From DATARH01 sp050246595 (lineage in GTDB: Bacteria; Pseudomonadota; Alphaproteobacteria; ATCC43930; CGMCC-115725), in NCBI GenBank assembly GCA_050246595.1, contig JBFWVT010000008.1:50125-114124 (forward strand): 64,000 bases of DNA, read 5' to 3'. The notes beneath the pieces were generated by a model, which was not told the origin of the DNA, made no database searches, and saw only the letters and a program-made list of their open reading frames with translations. The translations under genes were made by a program, and so were the position numbers. Every line of letters starts with the position of its first letter. Positions within the stretch are counted from its first letter, which is position 1. This document shows positions 20,003 to 28,721 of the stretch, in pieces.

Positions 20003-21226
20003 CTACCGCAGGCGCGGTCCGGGATCGACCCCGAGCAGGATGCGGCCGCCGATCGGATACCATTCCGGCGCGACCGTCACCGTCTGACCGACAACCTGCA
20101 AGTCGCGCCAGCATTCGGCGAGCCGGCTGTCGCGCTTGAACGATGTGCTGCCGCCGTGGCGGTACATCAGATCCATCGCCTGCCTTGCGCTGTCGGCGGC
20201 ATAGACCGCGGCGAGGCGGCACCGCGCCCGCTGTTCCAAGGTCGTGCCCTCGCCGGCGGCGACGCTCTTCCAGGCGTCGGCGATCGTCGCGCTGCGATAG
20301 CCGCGGCCGGCGTTGAGGATCGAGTCGGCGCGGCCGACCGCATCCTGCACCTGCGGGTTGTCGCATAACAGACCGGTGCGGCCGCGCGGCGTCTTGCCGC
20401 CGGCCAGCTCGATCAACGCCTCGATCCCGGCGCGCGCGATGCCGGTGATGACGGCGCTGTGATGCGGCCCGACCCAGCACTGCGTCGGCAGTTGGTATGT
20501 CACCCCCGGCCAGCGGTCCCACTGGTTGTCGAGCGGAATGCCGGCATGCACCATCGTGCGCCGCTCGGGCAGAAAGACGTCGTGCACGGTCCAGTCAAAG
20601 CTGCCGGTGCCGCGCAACCCGGAGACGTCCCAACTGCCGGGTACGATCTCGGCCTCCTCGCGCTTGAAAATGCCGCGCCAGTAGAGCGGCCTGCCCTCGG
20701 GGCCGACCCGCGGCTTGCCGTCGTCGAGGATCTGAAAGCTGCCGAGCATCCATTGGCTCTCCTGGCAGCCGCTGCCAAAGCTCCAGCGCCCGGTGACGCG
20801 GTAGCCGCCCGCGACCGGCACCGCCTGACCGCCGCCCTGCACCGCGGTGCCGGCCATCACGGTATGGCCTTTGTGACCGTACAGCTCCTCGACACCGTCA
20901 TCCGGCAGACCGAGCGTGACGAGCTGGCCGATGCTGTTGTTGGCGAGGTTCCAGCCGACCGAGCCGCTTCCCTCGGCGAGCAGCTCGACGGCCCGCGTAT
21001 AGGTGATCGGATCGACCTGCAACCCGCCGAGCGAGCGCGGGATCACCATACGGTACAGCCCGCCCTCGCGCAGCCGCTCGACAAGCGGTGTCGGCAGGCG
21101 CTGCTCGGCTTCGATCTGCTCGCGGTATTGCCGCAGCATCGGCCGCAGCGCCGCGGCGGCCTGCACGACCGGCTGCGCATCGATATCGGCCGGCAAACGC
21201 GCGTCATCGGCCATTATGGTATCCAT
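20003..21226 (-). CDS. Acyl-CoA dehydrogenase-fold flavoprotein (HsaA/HpaB-like monooxygenase oxygenase component)
   Basis: Protein of 407 residues. The N-terminal helical domain (LPTPLVERLREGGLYRMVIP, then GGLQVDP) and the middle beta domain (YRVTGRWSFGSGCQESQWML, SGLRGTGSFDWTVHDVFLPE) match the branch of the acyl-CoA dehydrogenase superfamily that contains flavin-dependent monooxygenases. The catalytic glutamate of true dehydrogenases cannot be placed. A reductase partner would be needed for monooxygenase action and is not nearby. The ATG at 21226 has GGAGGAG five bases upstream; the longer open frame to 21385 is not family-like. Confidence 0.8.
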   Translation of the reverse strand: MDTIMADDARLPADIDAQPVVQAAAALRPMLRQYREQIEAEQRLPTPLVERLREGGLYRMVIPRSLGGLQVDPITYTRAVELLAEGSGSVGWNLANNSIGQLVTLGLPDDGVEELYGHKGHTVMAGTAVQGGGQAVPVAGGYRVTGRWSFGSGCQESQWMLGSFQILDDGKPRVGPEGRPLYWRGIFKREEAEIVPGSWDVSGLRGTGSFDWTVHDVFLPERRTMVHAGIPLDNQWDRWPGVTYQLPTQCWVGPHHSAVITGIARAGIEALIELAGGKTPRGRTGLLCDNPQVQDAVGRADSILNAGRGYRSATIADAWKSVAAGEGTTLEQRARCRLAAVYAADSARQAMDLMYRHGGSTSFKRDSRLAECWRDLQVVGQTVTVAPEWYPIGGRILLGVDPGPRLR

Positions 21227-21390
21227 CGAACTCCTCCATCCGCCGTCCCGGTCGGGCGGGTCGGCGCATACCCTGCTGACCACAGGTTCGTTCCGAAGCA
21301 CCGATTCGGCAAGGTTTTTCCTCATCGGCATGGAGACAGGGTTTAGGCAAACCGGGCTGACCGCGAGTCCGCTTCTGTCCAACATCCCGG

Positions 21391-21714
21391 ATGATGCGGC
21401 CGATCGACATAATCAGACGCTTGCGCCGCGAAGGCTGGATTGAACGACAGGGCAAAGGCCCGCATCCGATCTTTCGGAGGAATGGCAAGCGCGTCGTGAT
21501 CGCCCAGCATCCGGGCGACATCCCGACCGGCACGCTGCGCGAAATTTGCCGGCAGGCGGGTTCCGATTTCGCCGATGTACCGCAACAGGCGCGCGATGCG
21601 CTCGCAACCGCGGTCGAGGACATGCTCGCCGAAGGCGAACCTCTGCCGCCCTCGGTCGAGGAAAGCGGTCGGGCCGAGATCGAGGCGAGCCTCTCGCCAA
21701 CAGGTATCTGCTGA
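21391..21714 (+). CDS. HicA-like domain fused to a HicB C-terminal remnant
   Basis: Residues 1-57 look like a complete HicA toxin (DIIRRLRREGWIERQGKGPH, then VVIAQHPGDIPTGTLREICRQAG), including the active-site histidine region. The next 40 residues (ARDALATAVEDMLAEGEPLP) read like the second half of a HicB antitoxin. The frame then closes, while similar coding seems to continue in another frame past 21700. The simplest reading is an old hicA-hicB pair joined by an internal deletion and then frameshifted. Whether the HicA part is still toxic is unknown; the intact hicBA pair directly downstream might neutralize it. Confidence 0.6.
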   Translation: MMRPIDIIRRLRREGWIERQGKGPHPIFRRNGKRVVIAQHPGDIPTGTLREICRQAGSDFADVPQQARDALATAVEDMLAEGEPLPPSVEESGRAEIEASLSPTGIC

Positions 21715-21827
21715 TGGTAGCGGTCGAGGTCCCCGACGCTGCGACCGGCGAAACGGCAGCCTCGAAGCTACTTTCTGAGCGCATCGACGATGTGCTTATC
21801 TCCTCTCGAATCCTGATGGAGCACGAT

Positions 21828-22073
21828 GTGGCCAACCAAGTCCGATACACGGCAGTCTTTGAGCCAGCGGAAGAGGGTGGCTACATCGTGACGTTTCCCG
21901 CCGTCCCCGGCTTGGCCACACAGGGCGAGACGCTCGATGAGGCGCGGGCCATGGCGACCGATTGCCTGCGCGCCTATATTGAATCCTTGCGCAAGGACGG
22001 CAAACCCCTGCCCTTTGAGGCCCCCGAAGGCCCGATTACCGAACGGCTGATTGTCGATCTCGCGAGCGCATGA
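21828..22073 (+). CDS. hicB: HicB-family antitoxin
   Basis: Antitoxin of about 81 residues with the RNase-H-like HicB core: VRYTAVFEPAEEGGYIVTFP, then AVPGLATQGETLDEARAMA and CLRAYIESLRKDGKPLP. It binds and inhibits HicA. The GTG at 21828 has GGAG six bases upstream; an ATG at 21816 adds four residues. Its stop overlaps the hicA start as ATGA. Confidence 0.85.
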   Translation: MANQVRYTAVFEPAEEGGYIVTFPAVPGLATQGETLDEARAMATDCLRAYIESLRKDGKPLPFEAPEGPITERLIVDLASA

Positions 22074-22300
22074 CCGACCTCCCGTCGGTCAACGCAGCGC
22101 GCCTGATCCGGGCATTGCAGCGCGCCGGCTTTTACGTCCACCACACGACCGGTGGTCATTATGTCCTGAAGCATCCCGACCGGCCTGCGGTCCGGATTGT
22201 CGTCCCGTATCACGGAAGCGCCGACATCAAGCGCGGTGTGCTTCGTTCGATCCTGCAACAAGCCGGGCTCACCGCCGATGATCTTCTCGATCTGCTTTGA
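22070..22300 (+). CDS. hicA: HicA-family mRNA interferase toxin
   Basis: Toxin of 76 residues with the double-stranded-RNA-binding-like fold: RLIRALQRAGFYVHHTTGGH contains the catalytic histidine, followed by HPDRPAVRIVVPYHGSADIK and VLRSILQQAGL. It would cleave mRNA in ribosome-dependent or free form. It is coupled to hicB by a 4-base overlap. The convergent lepA gene ends nine bases downstream. Confidence 0.9.
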   Translation: MTDLPSVNAARLIRALQRAGFYVHHTTGGHYVLKHPDRPAVRIVVPYHGSADIKRGVLRSILQQAGLTADDLLDLL

Positions 22301-22308
22301 CGTGCGGC

Positions 22309-24111
22309 TCACCCCTCCCCCATTCTTAGCGCCGCGATAAACGCCGATTGCGGGATGTCGATCTGGCCGAACTGGCGCATCCGCTTTTTGCCTTCCTTCT
22401 GCTTCTCCAACAGCTTGCGCTTGCGGGTCACGTCGCCGCCGTAGCATTTTGCCAGCACATCCTTGCGCAGCGCCTTGACCGTCTCGCGCGCGATGACCCG
22501 GCCGCCGATCGCCGCCTGGATCGCGATCTGGAACAATTGCCGCGGAATCAATTCCTTCAAGCGTTCGCACAGCGCCCGGCCGCGGCGTTCGGCCTCGCCG
22601 CGATGCACGATGATCGACAGCGCATCGACCGGATCGCCGTTGATAAGAATATTCATCAGCACGAGATGGCCGGTGTCGTAGCCTTCGAGCTGATAGTCGA
22701 AACTGGCGTAACCGCGGCTGACCGATTTGAGACGGTCGTAAAAATCGAACACGACCTCGTTCAAGGGCAGGCGGTACACCACCATCGCGCGGTTGCCGGC
22801 ATAGGTCAGGTCGAGCTGCACCCCGCGCCGCTCCTGGCAGAGGGCAAGAATCTGGCCGAGATATTCGTCGGGAACAAAGATCGTCGCCTTGATCCACGGC
22901 TCCTCGATATGGTCGATCTTGACCGGGTCCGGCATATCGGCCGGGTTGTGCAGATCGAGCACCCGCCCGTTTGTCAGATGGACCCGATACACAACCGAGG
23001 GCGCGGTGGTGATCAGGTCGAGGTCGAATTCGCGCGACAGCCGCTCCTGGATGATCTCCAGGTGCAGCAGCCCCAGGAAACCGCAGCGGAAGCCGAAACC
23101 GAGCGCTGCCGAAGTCTCCGGCTCGTAGATGAAGCTGGCGTCATTGAGCCGCAGTTTCGCGAGACTGTCGCGCAGCTTTTCGTAATCGGCGGCATCGGTC
23201 GGAAACAGACCGCAGAACACGACCGGCTGCACCGGTTTGAAGCCGGGGAGCGGCTCCGAGGCGGGGCGGCGCTCCTCGGTGATCGTGTCGCCGACCCGGC
23301 AATCGGCCACCGCCTTGATCCCGGCCGTGATAAACCCGATCTCGCCGGGGCCGAGTTCGGGGACGGCGACGCCTTTTGGCGTGAACACGCCGACCCGCTC
23401 GACCTGATGCGCCGCGCCGGTCGCCATCAGCCGGACCTTCTGCCCGGCGACGAGCTTTCCGTCCTTGACCCGCACCAGGATCACGACGCCGAGATACGGG
23501 TCGTACCAGCTATCGACCAGCAGCGCTTTCAGCGGCACATCGGAATCGCCCCGCGGCGGCGGCAGGCGGTTCACCAGCGCTTCGAGCACGTCCTCGACAC
23601 CGAGACCGGTCTTGGCCGAGATCATCAGCGCGTCCGAGGCGTCGAGACCGATCACGTCCTCGATCTGCGTCCTGACCCGGTCGGGTTCGGCGGCGGGCAG
23701 GTCGATCTTGTTGAGCACCGGCACAATCTCGTGCCCGGCGGCGACGGCCTGATAGACGTTCGCCAGGGTCTGCGCCTCGACCCCCTGGCTGGCATCGACG
23801 ACAAGGAGAGAACCCTCGCACGCGGCCAGCGAGCGGCTGACCTCATAGGCGAAATCGACATGGCCCGGCGTGTCCATCAGATTGAGGACGTAACTCTCGC
23901 CGTCCTTTGCCTTGTATTCGAGGCGGACCGTCTGGGCCTTGATCGTGATGCCGCGCTCGCGCTCGATTTCCATTGTGTCGAGCACCTGCTCGCGCATCTC
24001 GCGGTCGGCGAGCCCGCCGCAGGTCTGGATCAGACGATCGGCCAGGGTGGATTTTCCGTGGTCGATATGCGCGATGATCGCGAAATTGCGGATATGGCTG
24101 AGCGGGGTCAT
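22309..24111 (-). CDS. lepA: Elongation factor 4 (back-translocase GTPase)
   Basis: Ribosome-bound translational GTPase of 600 residues, the usual size. G motifs are AHIDHGKST (G1), RGITIK (G2), DTPGH (G3), NKIDLP (G4) and SAKTG (G5). EF-G-like domains II, III and V follow, then the LepA-specific C-terminal domain (EGYDTGHLVLMNILINGDPV, AKCYGGDVTRKRKLLEKQKE). The ATG at 24111 is the family start. It lies between two toxin-antitoxin modules, which is noteworthy for a core gene. Confidence 0.97.
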   Translation of the reverse strand: MTPLSHIRNFAIIAHIDHGKSTLADRLIQTCGGLADREMREQVLDTMEIERERGITIKAQTVRLEYKAKDGESYVLNLMDTPGHVDFAYEVSRSLAACEGSLLVVDASQGVEAQTLANVYQAVAAGHEIVPVLNKIDLPAAEPDRVRTQIEDVIGLDASDALMISAKTGLGVEDVLEALVNRLPPPRGDSDVPLKALLVDSWYDPYLGVVILVRVKDGKLVAGQKVRLMATGAAHQVERVGVFTPKGVAVPELGPGEIGFITAGIKAVADCRVGDTITEERRPASEPLPGFKPVQPVVFCGLFPTDAADYEKLRDSLAKLRLNDASFIYEPETSAALGFGFRCGFLGLLHLEIIQERLSREFDLDLITTAPSVVYRVHLTNGRVLDLHNPADMPDPVKIDHIEEPWIKATIFVPDEYLGQILALCQERRGVQLDLTYAGNRAMVVYRLPLNEVVFDFYDRLKSVSRGYASFDYQLEGYDTGHLVLMNILINGDPVDALSIIVHRGEAERRGRALCERLKELIPRQLFQIAIQAAIGGRVIARETVKALRKDVLAKCYGGDVTRKRKLLEKQKEGKKRMRQFGQIDIPQSAFIAALRMGEG

Positions 24112-24176
24112 CTCGATTCCAACTGGGGCGGCCCGAACATAAGAACGGCGCCGCGCCGGATCAACGCGGGCGGGCG

Positions 24177-24560
24177 CTAGAGGTCCGCAGCTTCGATACC
24201 CAGCGCGCGGGCAGCAGACAGCATGCGCGCGTCGTAACTCGCCAGCCGCACAGGATCGCTTTCGGTGTTGAGAAATACAGCGGTCGCAAGATGCAGGGCA
24301 TCCAGCGTGCGCACCGGCATGGGAAAGGGCTCCAAGGCGCGGCGCAGGGCGGGCACCGACATTTCGGTCATATCGACCTTGTCGAGCAGTGCGACAATTT
24401 CGCCGCGATCCGGCCCTTGCGAACGCGCGAGGGTCCTATTCCAAACCTCATATTCCAGCAACCGGCTGGAGACCAGGACCTGGTTCCAGAGCCTCGCGCT
24501 GGGCTGTCGGTCCTCTGCGAACAGCTGAGCGAAAACCACCGAACTGTCTATATAGATCAC
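24177..24560 (-). CDS. vapC: PIN-domain toxin (VapC-like ribonuclease)
   Basis: Protein of about 127 residues. PIN-domain acidic residues are seen in MIYIDSSVVF (first Asp), LLEYEVWNR (Glu), RTLDALHLATAVFL (Asp) and ASYDARML (last Asp). It probably cleaves tRNA or rRNA. The GTG at 24560 overlaps the antitoxin stop as GTGA, which decides the start over a TTG one codon upstream. Confidence 0.88.
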   Translation of the reverse strand: MIYIDSSVVFAQLFAEDRQPSARLWNQVLVSSRLLEYEVWNRTLARSQGPDRGEIVALLDKVDMTEMSVPALRRALEPFPMPVRTLDALHLATAVFLNTESDPVRLASYDARMLSAARALGIEAADL

Positions 24561-24853
24561 CAACGATCTTCACGATCCCGCTCGAGGTCGGCCAGTAGCT
24601 GCTCCAGCGTGTATCCGGGGATCGGGTTGCGCGGCGGTAACGGCCCTCCGGGATTTTGGGCCGGCGTGATCCAGCCTTCCCGGATGCCGCGCGCGAGGAT
24701 GGGGTGATCCTTGTAACGATCCGGAACCTGTCGCGCCGGGTTGATCTCGGCGACAACCCGGCCGCGATCGGTGATCAGCACCGTCTCGCCCGCCGCCGCG
24801 CGGACATATTCGCTGAGCTTGTTCTTGGGCGTCTTCAGACCGACGGTACGCAT
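24557..24853 (-). CDS. Phd/YefM-type antitoxin partner of VapC
   Basis: Protein of 98 residues. The N-terminal Phd fold is VGLKTPKNKLSEYVRAAAGE followed by TVLITDRGRVVAEINPA. The extended C-terminus with TLEQLLADLERDREDRW is the likely toxin-binding tail. The ATG at 24853 begins the family pattern; the longer frame to 24964 is rejected. Phd-type antitoxins paired with PIN toxins are common in alphaproteobacteria, and the pair probably autoregulates its promoter in the gap up to ssb (24854-25027). Confidence 0.88.
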   Translation of the reverse strand: MRTVGLKTPKNKLSEYVRAAAGETVLITDRGRVVAEINPARQVPDRYKDHPILARGIREGWITPAQNPGGPLPPRNPIPGYTLEQLLADLERDREDRW

Positions 24854-25027
24854 AAAAGCAAGGTGGCCACCAGAGGCTATGTTGCCAATCGCGAGCCGCG
24901 GAGCAGGCCACGGGGCCGAGCCACGGGGCCGGGATCGCGGCTCCACGCACAACGGCGCGGTCAAGCCGCCGGATCGGTCCCGATCAAATCCGCAAAGCCC
25001 GCCGGTTCTCGAACCGCAATTCCGCGA

Positions 25028-25573
25028 TCAGAACGGTATCTCGTCGTCCAACTCGTCGCGGGTGCTGCGGCCGCGCCCGCCGCCGCCTGCTCCGCCGCCC
25101 GCGCCGGACGGCCCGGTGCCACCGTAACGCGGCGAGTCGCCGGGGCCATAGCCGCCGCTGTAAGCATCGTCGTAGCCGGGGTCCATCGCACCGGCCGCGC
25201 CGGCGCGGCCGCCGGACCCCCCGGCGCCGTCGAGCATCGTCAACTCGCCCTTGAAGCGGGTCAGCACCACTTCAGTGGTATAGCGCTCCTGACCCTGCTG
25301 GTCGGTCCATTTGCGCGTCTGCAACTGGCCCTCGACATAGACCTTGGACCCTTTGCGCAGATATTTCTCGGCGATCTCGGCGAGCCGGTCGTTGAAGATC
25401 ACGACGCGGTGCCATTCGGTGCGCTCCTTGCGCTCGCCCGAGGCCCGGTCGCGCCAGGTCTCGCTGGTCGCCAGGTTCAGATTCGCGATCCGCATGCCGT
25501 CCTGCGTCGAACGAAGCTCGGGATCGCGACCGAGATTGCCGACCAGGATCACCTTGTTGACGCTGCCTGCCAT
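25028..25573 (-). CDS. ssb: Single-stranded DNA-binding protein
   Basis: Protein of 181 residues. The OB fold covers residues 1-112 (SVNKVILVGNLGRDPELRST, TEWHRVVIFNDRLAEIAEKY, LRKGSKVYVEGQLQTRKW). A glycine-rich low-complexity linker follows (about 118-170), and the acidic tip DDEIPF recruits DNA-processing partners. It is essential in replication and repair. The ATG at 25573 is the family start. It is monocistronic; the next minus-strand gene upstream is separate. Confidence 0.97.
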   Translation of the reverse strand: MAGSVNKVILVGNLGRDPELRSTQDGMRIANLNLATSETWRDRASGERKERTEWHRVVIFNDRLAEIAEKYLRKGSKVYVEGQLQTRKWTDQQGQERYTTEVVLTRFKGELTMLDGAGGSGGRAGAAGAMDPGYDDAYSGGYGPGDSPRYGGTGPSGAGGGAGGGGRGRSTRDELDDEIPF

Positions 25574-25659
25574 CGGGTCACCATTGCGTTGTGTGGATGT
25601 CCGGATCGCATCTTACCCGGTTGCCGCATTGTTCCCACGCGGAATTTCAGCTTGACCCA

Positions 25660-26145
25660 TCATCTTGTGATTTTGCGGCACCCGGACCGGAAGATTTCGG
25701 GGCTATCGCCACGCAGCACCGCGAAAACGCGGCGGCGCACCGTGTCGGGCGATGCGAAAAAATCATCGCCGAGGTCGAGCACCGCTCCCGGACGCCCGCT
25801 CAGCACGCGGCAACCGCGCTGGCGGGCAATGTCGGCGAGGCGTTCGACGATCTCCGCAGGGCCGCTGAACACGATCGCCTCGACCCCGGCGCGCAATGCA
25901 GCCTGCGCCGCGCCGGCGTCGTCCCCGCAATCGAGCAGTGCCGCCGCCTGGACCACAGCCTGGGCCGCCGGCACCGAATCGCGCGCCGCCGCCACCATCT
26001 CACGCCACCAGCCGGCGCCGGCCGACAGCCCGGCATCCACGGCGCTGAGCAGCAGGACCGGCCTTCCGGCCTGCGCCGCCGCCTCCAGCGCCGCTACGGC
26101 CTGCGCCAGCGAGTGCACAACAATCGCGGGTCCAACCGGCGTCAT
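25660..26145 (-). CDS. Hypothetical protein of 161 residues
   Basis: No family recognised with confidence. The sequence looks like a small alpha/beta (Rossmann or TIM-barrel fragment) protein: IVVHSLAQAVAALEAAAQAG, RPVLLLSAVDAGLSAGAGWW, VVQAAALLDCGDDAGAAQAA, then VEAIVFSGPAEIVERLADIA. There is no signal peptide or membrane helix. Codon use resembles the neighbours and the frame is clearly the coding one. The ATG at 26145 is 30 bases past the TRAP large-permease stop, so it may belong to that operon. Confidence 0.6.
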   Translation of the reverse strand: MTPVGPAIVVHSLAQAVAALEAAAQAGRPVLLLSAVDAGLSAGAGWWREMVAAARDSVPAAQAVVQAAALLDCGDDAGAAQAALRAGVEAIVFSGPAEIVERLADIARQRGCRVLSGRPGAVLDLGDDFFASPDTVRRRVFAVLRGDSPEIFRSGCRKITR

Positions 26146-26175
26146 GTCTCCGAGATCGCCTCATCCGAACCCGGA

Positions 26176-27798
26176 TTATTTGAACTCGAACTGCGGCAAT
26201 TCGGTCGGAAGGTTCTGCGGTGCCTCGATCCGTATCTTGCTCGGATCGATCTTCGGGCCATCGTCGAGCGAGGACAGAACGAGGCCGGGAAAGGCGATCA
26301 GCACGGCGACCATAATCAGCTGAATAACGACAAACGGAACGGCGCCCCAATAGATCTGCGCCGTCGTGACCGGCGCAATGGTCCGGCCGGTCACCCGGTC
26401 GATATACTCGCGGAGCGGCGCGACGCTGCGCAAGTAGAACAGCGCGAACCCGAAAGGCGGGTGCATAAACGAGGTCTGCATGTTGACCGCAATCAGCACG
26501 CCGAACCAGATCAGATCGATACCGAGCTTGTCGGCGACCGGCGCCAGAAGCGGGATGATGATAAACGCCAGCTCGAAAAAATCGAGAAAGAAGGCTAGCA
26601 GAAAGACCATGATGTTGACGGCGATCAGAAAGCCGAGCTGACCGCCGGGCAGGCTGGTCAGCAGGTGCTCGACCCAGAGATCGCCGTTGACGCCGCGAAA
26701 CACGAGCGTGAACACCGAAGCGCCGACCAGGATGAAGATCACAAAAGCCGACAGCCGCGCCGTCGAATCCATCGCCTGACGCAGCAGCGTCCAGGTCAGC
26801 CGGCGCTTCGCGAGCGCCATGACCAGGGCGCCGGTTGCACCCATCGCGCCGCCCTCGGTCGGCGTCGCGATACCGACAAAAATCGTGCCGAGCACCAGAA
26901 AGATCAGCGCCAGCGGCGGCATCATCACAATCACCACCTGCGCCGCCAGCCGGCTCAACAGGCGCAGCTTAAGAAACTGGTCGGCCAGCGCGGTCAGATA
27001 GGCGGCGAGCCCCGCCAGACTCGCCGCCCAGATCGGGTGCATGGAGCGGGTCAGCAGCCAGGCGAGAGCGACAGCAAGCACGGTAATGACGAGCAGCGAC
27101 GGATAACCGGTCCGGCCGCTGTCCTCGCGCAGGTTCAGGGCTTCGGGCGGCAGCGCCGGCGCCGAGTCCGGCTGGATCACCGCCTTTCCGAAGACATACA
27201 GCGCATACAGCGCCGCCAGCATCAGGCCGGGAATAAAGGCGCCCTGATACATATCGCCGACCGAGCGGCCGAGCTGGTCGGCCATCACGATCAGCACGAG
27301 GCTCGGCGGAATGATCTGCGCCAGCGTTCCCGATGCGGCGATGACGCCGGCCGCCAGCGGCCGGTTGTAGCCGTAGCGCAGCATGATCGGCAGCGAAATC
27401 AACCCCATCGAGATGACCGAGGCGGCGACGACCCCGGTCGTCGCCGCCAAGAGCGCGCCGACGAACACGACCGCATACGCCAAGCCGCCGCGCACCGGAC
27501 CGAACAACTGGCCGATCGTTTCGAGCAGATCCTCGGCCATGCCGCTGCGTTCGAGAATCAGACCCATAAAGGTGAAAAACGGGATCGCCAGCAGCGTATC
27601 GTTGCGCATGATCCCGAACACGCGCTCGGGCAATGCCTGGAACAGCTGCGGCCCCAACAGACCAAGCTCGATCGCGAGCAGACCGAAAAACAGCCCGTTC
27701 GCAGCCAGCGCGAACGCCACCGGATAGCCGAGCAGCAGAAACACGACCAGCGCCCCGAACATCAGCGGCGCCATGTTGGCGATCAGAAAGGCGCTCAC
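26176..27798 (-). CDS. TRAP transporter large permease (DctM)
   Basis: Inner-membrane protein of about 540 residues with some 12-14 hydrophobic segments. DctM signatures include MFGALVVFLLLGYPVAFALA, IPFFTFMGLILERSGMA and IPPSLVLIVMADQLGRSVGD. It is the ion-coupled permease subunit of a tripartite ATP-independent transporter for organic acids or similar solutes. The GTG at 27798 overlaps the small-permease stop as GTGA; the open frame to 28203 is not used. No solute-binding DctP gene is adjacent, so the substrate cannot be inferred. Confidence 0.92.
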   Translation of the reverse strand: MSAFLIANMAPLMFGALVVFLLLGYPVAFALAANGLFFGLLAIELGLLGPQLFQALPERVFGIMRNDTLLAIPFFTFMGLILERSGMAEDLLETIGQLFGPVRGGLAYAVVFVGALLAATTGVVAASVISMGLISLPIMLRYGYNRPLAAGVIAASGTLAQIIPPSLVLIVMADQLGRSVGDMYQGAFIPGLMLAALYALYVFGKAVIQPDSAPALPPEALNLREDSGRTGYPSLLVITVLAVALAWLLTRSMHPIWAASLAGLAAYLTALADQFLKLRLLSRLAAQVVIVMMPPLALIFLVLGTIFVGIATPTEGGAMGATGALVMALAKRRLTWTLLRQAMDSTARLSAFVIFILVGASVFTLVFRGVNGDLWVEHLLTSLPGGQLGFLIAVNIMVFLLAFFLDFFELAFIIIPLLAPVADKLGIDLIWFGVLIAVNMQTSFMHPPFGFALFYLRSVAPLREYIDRVTGRTIAPVTTAQIYWGAVPFVVIQLIMVAVLIAFPGLVLSSLDDGPKIDPSKIRIEAPQNLPTELPQFEFK

Positions 27799-28364
27799 GA
27801 CAGAGAGCCCCTGATCTGCTCTTCGGCGGCCGGCGCATGGTGCCTTTCGGACGGATCGGGGATGCGCCCGAGCAGAAACGCGACCCGCTTGATGATTTCC
27901 GAGACGCCCTGCAACGCCAGCAACAGAAACCCGACCGGGATCAAGAGCTTGACCGGCCAGCGCAGCAACCCGCCGGCATCGCTCGAATATTCGTTGATCC
28001 GGTACGAATCGACAAACATCGGCCACGATAGGATCAGGATCATGATCGCCATCGGCAGCAGAAAGAAAATGCCGCCGAGCACGTCGATCCAGGCGCGCAG
28101 CCGCGGCGGCAGATGGCCGTAAATGACGTCGATCCGGACATGCTCGTTGTGCAGCAGCGCGTAGCCCGCGGCGAGCAGGAATACCGCCGAGAACAGGTAC
28201 CATTGCAGTTCGAGCCAGGCATTCGAACTGACGTCAAAGAGATAGCGCGACAAAGCGTTGCCGGCGCTGACCAGCACCGCCACCAGGATCAGCCAATAAA
28301 CCGCATGGCCAATCCAGCGGTTGAGTGCATCGATCGCGCGGCTCACAGCCAGTAGAAGACCCAC
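27795..28364 (-). CDS. TRAP transporter small permease (DctQ)
   Basis: Membrane protein of about 189 residues with four transmembrane helices (residues about 12-35, 50-70, 92-112 and 140-160). It has the typical N-terminus LLLAVSRAIDALNRWIG and the LQWYLFSAVFLLAAGYAL block. The GTG at 28364 is chosen because AAGGAG lies six bases upstream and the family pattern starts there. That ribosome-binding site is the last unit of a 16-bp tandem array. It is translationally coupled to the large permease. Confidence 0.88.
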   Translation of the reverse strand: MGLLLAVSRAIDALNRWIGHAVYWLILVAVLVSAGNALSRYLFDVSSNAWLELQWYLFSAVFLLAAGYALLHNEHVRIDVIYGHLPPRLRAWIDVLGGIFFLLPMAIMILILSWPMFVDSYRINEYSSDAGGLLRWPVKLLIPVGFLLLALQGVSEIIKRVAFLLGRIPDPSERHHAPAAEEQIRGSLS

Positions 28365-28368
28365 AATG

Positions 28369-28431
28369 TTCTCCTTGTGCGGGGTTCTCCCTGTGCGGGG
28401 TTCTCCCTGTGCGGGGTTCTCCCTGTGCGGG
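28369..28431. repeat. 16-bp tandem repeat covering the dctQ ribosome-binding site
   Basis: Units ttctccctgtgcgggg start at 28369 (one base different), 28385, 28401 and 28417 (15 bases). On the minus strand each unit reads ...AGGGAGAA, and the first copy (AAGGAGAA) is the ribosome-binding site of the small permease. Confidence 0.9.
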
Positions 28432-28721
28432 TCCGCGGCGGCGCGGTCGGCGCACCGCGTTCCCGCCGGACCCGGCGCTATTCGGGTATTAGATAACGGG
28501 TTTGCGGGCTGCCGTTGAACCTTTACTTGCACCGCCGTCGATCTGGCGTAAGCCGCCCGCGATGAGAATTCGCCGGCGGCCGGCGCGACGAGGCGGCACA
28601 CCCCCGATTGAAGCGGAAACCGCAAACCCGGTGTTTAACCCGTGTTCCCCCCGGAGAGAAGCGCTGCCAGCGGCCGTTCTCTCCCGAAGGGCATCACAGC
28701 GACGACACCGGATCGACATCG
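28432..28721. other. Divergent intergenic region between the TRAP and treZ genes
   Basis: About 290 bases with no gene. It separates divergent operons and must hold both promoters; no convincing operator or terminator was seen beyond short imperfect palindromes. Confidence 0.5.

Noticed and set aside
28369..28431. Short regular repeat that might suggest a CRISPR
   Set aside because: Units are contiguous, without spacers, and only four copies; it is a simple tandem repeat.
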